Shown here: piece by piece, positions 26,542 to 32,285 of the stretch | Layout: every line of letters begins with the position of its first letter | Position numbering within the stretch: the first letter of the stretch is position 1 | From: Flavobacteriales bacterium | Lineage (GTDB): Bacteria; Bacteroidota; Bacteroidia; Flavobacteriales; Flavobacteriaceae | Length of the DNA: 32,285 nucleotides | Assembly (NCBI GenBank): GCA_003232435.1 | Contig: QIJL01000567.1 | Coordinates: forward strand, 1 to 32,285 | Direction of reading: 5' to 3' | Translations under genes and position numbers: made by a program | The notes under the pieces: generated by a model | The model's database searches: none | Seen by the model: the letters and a program-made list of their open reading frames with translations, nothing else | What the model was told of the DNA's origin: nothing

Positions 26542-27594
26542 TTACTCCGAACCTTTTGTGAAGACCGGATTCTCCATCGTTTCATAAAAATCAGCTATTA
26601 TCTCGTCGCGGTCAAAATTTTCCCAGAGCAAAATTTTCCGTTCGTTATTTGGTCGCTCGACCCATTTATTATCTATTAGAATGGGGCAAGGAATGTTTTT
26701 TATCTCTCCCCAATCGGAGTTCTTCAAAACGGATAAGGCTACCATGTCGAAAAGTGGTCGCGAAAGTGTAACCTGTGAAGTGCCCATATGATCGAAAATG
26801 TGTTCAAAGAGATTTGCGGCATAATCACCGAAGTTGTCAAAAGTACCTCCATGTCTTCCCGTTATCGGTTCATTGGCTTTCGGGCCGAGACCGGCCATTT
26901 TTTGTTCGACTTCAGTCTTTGTAACCGCGACGGCATCGGTACCCGACGGTTTTCCATAGCGCACGGTAACCATTTCAAAAGGTATTTTACTATTCAAAAC
27001 ATAGTTCATTGCTATGGTATCATTGTCTTGATTGTATTCCCCTGGCTCAGGGTAATTACTGCCCAGCCAAACAATTTTTGTGCGTTCGGTAAATGAAGGG
27101 TCTTTTTTAATTGCCAAGGCGATATTGGTCAATTTTCCTACGGCAACAATGATCACGGATTCTTTTTTGGTTTCTTCTAACATAAAATCAACACCATCTT
27201 GGCCGTCATATTCCAATGGGTTAAAATTTTTGGAAATTTTCGCGAAATTACCTTCTGCTCCTTTCAATAGCGGTAGCGAATCCTTCAAATTGCACAATTG
27301 CATTATGCGTTCCGCCTCATCATAGTGACCTTGAACATCGGGGTCATTTCGAGTAGCGTTTGCAGTTATTCCCTTGACATCGAAAACGTCGCCGTTCAAT
27401 AACATATAAGCAATTGCGAACTGGTCGTCCAATTCATTATTTGCGTCGGTGTCAAAAATCAACTTGATCTTGGTCACAGATTTTTCAAAGGCTTTTTCTG
27501 AAATTGTTTCGGGGTTTTCTGTTTTGATTTCCCTACAGGAAGAAATCAAAAAGAGTGTGCCTATACAGGACAAAAAGAAAAATCTAAGTTTCAT
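26542..27594 (-). CDS. Nucleoside hydrolase-like lipoprotein
   Basis: 350 aa; lipobox-like LISSCRE, KLIFDTDANNELDDQFAIAYML, VGKLTNIALAIKKDP. Confidence 0.85.
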   Translation of the reverse strand: MKLRFFFLSCIGTLFLISSCREIKTENPETISEKAFEKSVTKIKLIFDTDANNELDDQFAIAYMLLNGDVFDVKGITANATRNDPDVQGHYDEAERIMQLCNLKDSLPLLKGAEGNFAKISKNFNPLEYDGQDGVDFMLEETKKESVIIVAVGKLTNIALAIKKDPSFTERTKIVWLGSNYPEPGEYNQDNDTIAMNYVLNSKIPFEMVTVRYGKPSGTDAVAVTKTEVEQKMAGLGPKANEPITGRHGGTFDNFGDYAANLFEHIFDHMGTSQVTLSRPLFDMVALSVLKNSDWGEIKNIPCPILIDNKWVERPNNERKILLWENFDRDEIIADFYETMENPVFTKGSE

Positions 27595-27915
27595 TGGTCA
27601 CAATCGTTAGTTGAAACCCTGCCCGCCGGCAGACAGGTTAGTGCAAGTCCGCCTTGGGCGGATTCTAAAATACTTATCGTTTATTTTTGGCCAGAAGCCC
27701 GATGTGGGAAGTTGGAAGACGATCGCTTCCGACTTCGGTCTTCCGACAAAAACGGATTTTAAAAAAAACGAATTTCATTCGTAAAAAAATCTATGTACTT
27801 GCAGTGCATAGTGGTTTAATTGCTTTTCTAAATATGGTTTCAAATCTAATGAAAAATACAAAATATTGATTATGGCTTCAAATATCTACCAAGTTAATGT
27901 GCTGCAATACCCTGA

Positions 27916-28635
27916 TCATTCAGCCTTCAAAACGACAGAATGAGTTCCTTTTTTTGATTTTTCAAGAGATTTGTTTATGCCATGGTCGGCGTATTGTGCA
28001 TGTAGTACATATGCCGCTTTGTCTAGACCGTCTTTCCGTCGCTTCTTAGTCTTGAAAGCACCTTCTGTTCCGACATAAAAAGTAAAATCGGAATCTTGAG
28101 CATTTTTAAATATCCATTCAAGGATTTGCAAAATCTTATCGGTTCCCAACTCAGGTTGGCCAGGCATAATTTCGTCGCCCCAAACACCTTTTGAACCCTC
28201 GCGAATTTTTTGCGCCAAGTATTCTTTGTTTTCCGGAGCAGGACTGTATCTATTGGCTATTTCTTCAAATGACGGCCCGATCAACTTGCCCTTGGCTTTG
28301 TGGCAAGTGAAACAGTTTGAGGAAGCCATTTTAGAAAGCATGTCTGATCTTGCAGCAATTTCTTCCTTGACGTACTTTTCAACTTTAGAAGAATCAGAAA
28401 AGTATGTCACGGTCAGAACAACTTCGCTACTATTGATTTCATCATATTCCGAATTCCCATCCTCTTGATCCGAAATAATAATGCGATAAGGTACTATGGT
28501 ATTCCATTCCAATTTGACATTTTCGGAAGGGGAGATGATCTTGACCTTTGGAGCCGTGTTTTCCTGACCAGGCCAAAACGAAAAGATTAGGGTAAACAAG
28601 AAAAATAGAAGTATGGAGAGCAATTTGTTTCCCAT
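27916..28635 (-). CDS. Class I cytochrome c domain protein
   Basis: 239 aa; heme site SNCFTCHKAKGKLIGPSFEEIA, distal Met EIMPGQPELGTDKILQILEWIF; N-terminal signal/anchor. Confidence 0.88.
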   Translation of the reverse strand: MGNKLLSILLFFLFTLIFSFWPGQENTAPKVKIISPSENVKLEWNTIVPYRIIISDQEDGNSEYDEINSSEVVLTVTYFSDSSKVEKYVKEEIAARSDMLSKMASSNCFTCHKAKGKLIGPSFEEIANRYSPAPENKEYLAQKIREGSKGVWGDEIMPGQPELGTDKILQILEWIFKNAQDSDFTFYVGTEGAFKTKKRRKDGLDKAAYVLHAQYADHGINKSLEKSKKGTHSVVLKAE

Positions 28636-28646
28636 GAATTATTATT

Positions 28647-30116
28647 CTAGGCCTGGTCGATTTCTTTGGCCACTCGATTACCTGAGCGAGTTGCCGCCTC
28701 GGTACCCCAATTCAAGTTGTCGGCATAGGCGCCTGAAAAATGAATGCGCCCCTCGGATTTCATGATGACCGGCCAGAATTTTTTAAGTTCCCCGATGGGA
28801 AAAGATAATCTTTCACAGGTCGAAGCATAGGGTTGCTTTGTCCAATCCCTACCTATGGCAAGTTCAATAGTATCTTTACCGGGGTAGACCTCACGAAAAG
28901 CGGCCAATGCGCGTTGTGGTGAAATACCGCCGGACCCTGTACCCAGAACAATAACGCGATGGGTGTCAACCTCATCCGCAGAATGCCAAACCGCCCATAA
29001 ATCAGAATGCTCAAGGTTCATATTAATACTCAGGCCATCATCGAGCCAAAATTTTGAACTTGCCTGAAATACGAACCGCTGGTAGGAATCATAAGTGACA
29101 TTTTCTAGGGCATATTGCTTTTCTGGACTAAGAACGGGTTTAACCGGGATCTTCATGAAAGCCGGCGGGGGAATACAGTTCACAAAGTGATCCGCAGTAA
29201 TTTTTTTGGTTTCCTTGTTCTCGGCATAGGTAATGACCACGTTACTTTCATTGTTCTCGATGGAGGTAATCTTGCGGTTCAGCCAGACCCTTGGTCCTAG
29301 TCTTTTTGCAAAAGCGTTGGGCAACATCTGGTTTCCACCCTTTAAGCGAAAAATTTCGGTAAGATATTCTGGCACCCCACGAAACTTAAGGATGGCGGAA
29401 TACCATAATTCATACAGTGCCGAGGAATTGTTTCCTCCCAAAAAGTTCAAAGCTGTTTTAGAAGCACCCTCTTTTTTATAGATATCCGCCATGGGAATGT
29501 CGTCCAAATCATCATAACCTACTCCGAATGGCTGATATTCGTCTTTGAATTTGTCCAAATAGGGTTTAGTGTACAATGACTTCAATTCTCCCCACGGATG
29601 AGCGGACAAAAAGTCGACTTCTTTTTTGTTAAAGCCCATTTTTCGCAAAATAGCAATGTCATTAAGTTCTTTTTGGGTATAAAAAGTACCGTTGATACTC
29701 CTCAACAAATTTTTTCTTCGTTCGTAGGGTAGCGCGGTCAGGCCAAATTCCTCGATATACTGCCAATAGCGTTCATAGCCGGGCTTTGTAATGTGTTCTT
29801 GGCCACCGTCTCCATAGAGTCTATCTGAAAGTTCGTCTTGCACGGTATAAACATGCCCACCATGCCTGCCTGAAGCTTCAAGTACGGTGACATCATGGCC
29901 GAGTTTCAGGAGTTCGTAGGCAGCACAGAGTCCGCCAATTCCGCCCCCGCCGACTACAACTTTTTTTGGGTTGGCGATTTTTTTTATAACTAGGCCGTCT
30001 TTCCTTCCGGGCTCGCTCGCTTGAGAAGTATTAGTATTCAGAAGTGTTACACCTACTCCGGCCTTAAGTGTGTTCTTGATAAAATCCCTTCGCTTGTTTT
30101 TTCTAACATTCTTCAT
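28647..30116 (-). CDS. FAD-dependent amine-oxidase-like oxidoreductase with Tat-like signal
   Basis: 489 aa; [56 protein letters not shown], C-terminal [28 protein letters not shown]. Confidence 0.85.
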   Translation of the reverse strand: [489 protein letters not shown]

Positions 30117-30176
30117 GTGCCGATCTTTAATTTACTCAAAAAGATACGACAAATCATGAAAGTTCGTAGTTCTGGA

Positions 30177-32285
30177 CTAACTTATCGTACCGCCGTTGCT
30201 AACACCATCTTCATCAGGGTTTACAAAAACCAATTTACCATCTGCATTTTCGGCCATTAGGATCATGCCCTCACTATCTACGCCGCGAAGTGTTCTTGGG
30301 GCTAAATTGATCAATACGGTCACTTTTCTACCAACGATTTCTTCCGGATCAAAACTTTCCGCAATTCCGGAAACGATGGTGCGAATATCAAGTCCGGTAT
30401 CGACTTTGAGTACCATCAATTTTTTGGTCTTGGCCATTTTTTCGGCTTCGACGATAGTGCCTACCCGCATATCAAGCCTAGAGAAGTCGTCAAAAGCGAT
30501 AGTATCTTTTTGTGGCATGAGTTCTTTGTTTGCGTTTTCGTTAGCTTTTTTTGTGGCCTCTAGTTTGTCAAGTTGGGCCTGTATTTCACTATCCTCTATT
30601 TTTCTGAAAAGAAGTTCGGCCTTGTTGATTTGGTGGCCTGATGGTAAAAGAGTTTCGTTTTCAGAAATACCTTCATATCTTGTTTTATTGGTTTTTTCGT
30701 TAAACCTATCTACGCCCCATTTATTTTCTGCTGAAGCATCGATTTTAGAAGAAAGTTCCTTGAAACTAAGATTTGTGCTTAAATTTAACATGGACTTTAG
30801 TTTTTTGGAGGTAAACGGTAAAAAAGGTTCACTAAGTATTGCTAGCTCCGCAACTTTTTGAAGTGCCACAAAAAGAATAGTTTTTACTCGTTCCTCATCC
30901 TGCTTAATAATCTTCCAGGGTTCTTCATCCGCAAGATATTTGTTGCCATATCTTGCGATCCACATAAACGACGCAAGTGCCTTCCTAAACTGATATTCTT
31001 GAATATTTACAGAAATATTCTTGAAGCTTATTTCTCTAGAATCAACTAGAGATTTCAAATCAACGGCCTTTGGTTCGGAGGGTATAGGAACTATGCCATC
31101 GAAATATTTATTAGTGAGAACAATTACACGGTTGACGAAATTCCCAAAGATTGCAACTAATTCATTGTCGTTTTTCGCCTGAAAATCTTTCCAAGTAAAA
31201 TCGTTGTCCTTTGTCTCGGGGGCATTGGCGGTCAAGGTGTATCGCAATACATCTTGCATATCGGGGAATTCCTCCAAATACTCATGCAGCCAGACGGCCC
31301 AATTTTTTGAGGTGGACAATTTATTTCCTTCTAGGTTCAAGAATTCATTTGCGGGCACATTTTCCGGGAGAATATAATCACCGTGCGCTTTTAATATTAC
31401 TGGAAAAATGATGCAATGAAAAACAATATTGTCCTTTCCGATAAAATGGAGCAGCTTGGTATTTTTATCTTTCCAATAAGGCTTCCAATCTTTTCCTTCG
31501 CGTTCTGCCCATTCCTTGGTGGAAGAAATATAACCGATCGGCGCATCGAACCAGACATACAAAACTTTTCCTTCGCCCCCTTTAACCGGTACGGGTATGC
31601 CCCAATCGAGATCACGGGTCACCGCTCTAGGTTCCAAACCGCCATCGATCCAAGATTTGCACTGGCCATAGACATTGGGTTTCCAATCGTTTTTATGTCC
31701 TTCGAGAATCCATTTCCTTAAAAAATCTTCATAACGGTTTAAGGGTAAGAACCAATGTTTGGTTTCTTTTGTTGTTGGAATAGTACCGGTAACCGTTGAT
31801 TTCGGATTTATCAAATCGGTAGCATTCAATGAAGAACCACAATTTTCACATTGGTCTCCATAGGCTTCCTTATGACCGCAAATCGGGCAGGTGCCAACAA
31901 CAAAACGATCCGCTAAAAATTGCTGCGCCTCCTCGTCATAAAGCTGGGCCGTGGTTTCCTCTATAAAATCATCCTGTTCATATAACTTTTTGAAAAAGTC
32001 CGAAGCGGTTTTATGGTGAACGGGCAAAGAGGTTCTAGAATAATTGTCAAAGGTAATTCCGAAGTCGGCAAAAGATTTTTTAATGATGCCATGGTATTTG
32101 TCGATGATTTCCTCGGGAGAAACACCTTCTTTTTTGGCTTTCATGGGGATGGCCGCACCATGTTCATCACTGCCGCAAACAAAAAGAACATCCTTTCCGG
32201 TAAGACGTAAATAACGTACATAAATATCGGCGGGCACATAGACACCGGCCAAGTGGCCGATATGAATCGGTCCATTGGTATAAGG
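30177..32285 (-). CDS. metG: Methionyl-tRNA synthetase, partial (N-terminus beyond window end)
   Basis: [58 protein letters not shown] (KMSKS-type), C-terminal tRNA-binding domain [27 protein letters not shown]. Confidence 0.95.
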   Translation of the reverse strand, partial: PYTNGPIHIGHLAGVYVPADIYVRYLRLTGKDVLFVCGSDEHGAAIPMKAKKEGVSPEEIIDKYHGIIKKSFADFGITFDNYSRTSLPVHHKTASDFFKKLYEQDDFIEETTAQLYDEEAQQFLADRFVVGTCPICGHKEAYGDQCENCGSSLNATDLINPKSTVTGTIPTTKETKHWFLPLNRYEDFLRKWILEGHKNDWKPNVYGQCKSWIDGGLEPRAVTRDLDWGIPVPVKGGEGKVLYVWFDAPIGYISSTKEWAEREGKDWKPYWKDKNTKLLHFIGKDNIVFHCIIFPVILKAHGDYILPENVPANEFLNLEGNKLSTSKNWAVWLHEYLEEFPDMQDVLRYTLTANAPETKDNDFTWKDFQAKNDNELVAIFGNFVNRVIVLTNKYFDGIVPIPSEPKAVDLKSLVDSREISFKNISVNIQEYQFRKALASFMWIARYGNKYLADEEPWKIIKQDEERVKTILFVALQKVAELAILSEPFLPFTSKKLKSMLNLSTNLSFKELSSKIDASAENKWGVDRFNEKTNKTRYEGISENETLLPSGHQINKAELLFRKIEDSEIQAQLDKLEATKKANENANKELMPQKDTIAFDDFSRLDMRVGTIVEAEKMAKTKKLMVLKVDTGLDIRTIVSGIAESFDPEEIVGRKVTVLINLAPRTLRGVDSEGMILMAENADGKLVFVNPDEDGVSNGGTIS

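Noticed and set aside
27700-27770. GGAAGTTGGAAGACGATCGCTTCCGACTTCGGTCTTCCGAC repetitive stretch
   Set aside because: Degenerate GGAAG/CTTCC-type spacer repeat, no clear boundaries or second copy in the window.
1-32285. CRISPR arrays, tRNA or rRNA genes
   Set aside because: No regularly spaced long direct repeats and no cloverleaf or rRNA-like sequence noticed by eye; the 10-bp array at 22802 has no spacers.

Overview
This window looks like a Flavobacteriaceae chromosome segment (family-level call from protein style only). Positions 1-15135 hold most of a flexirubin / dialkylresorcinol-type aryl-polyene pigment locus. On the minus strand it has ABC permease and ATPase, a BtrH-like protein, two hot-dog dehydratases, a DarB-like KAS III, a DarA-like enzyme, an LpxL-type acyltransferase, ACP, KAS II, FabG and a tyrosine/histidine ammonia-lyase. 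A flavin halogenase-like gene is divergent on the plus strand. An AAA+/DUF4143 ATPase sits inside the locus next to a relic of a second ABC ATPase. Downstream are secreted proteins, a serine hydrolase, and an accessory island at about 18.4-24.4 kb: an IS1595-type transposase split by a 1300-bp IS4-type element with a 10-bp TSD, a RhuM gene overlapping the transposase stop, ssb, and two ORF6N genes. The right end has recQ, a nucleoside hydrolase, a cytochrome c / Tat FAD-oxidoreductase pair, and partial metG. Main discoveries read directly from sequence: (1) near-perfect palindromes inside the coding sequence of RhuM and both ORF6N genes, all at about codon 66-68; (2) two copies of a 216-245 bp MITE-like element with IS4-like ends and perfect 10-11 bp TSDs; (3) a RhuM gene overlapping an IS1595-type transposase; (4) an in-frame deletion in the pigment-locus ABC ATPase.
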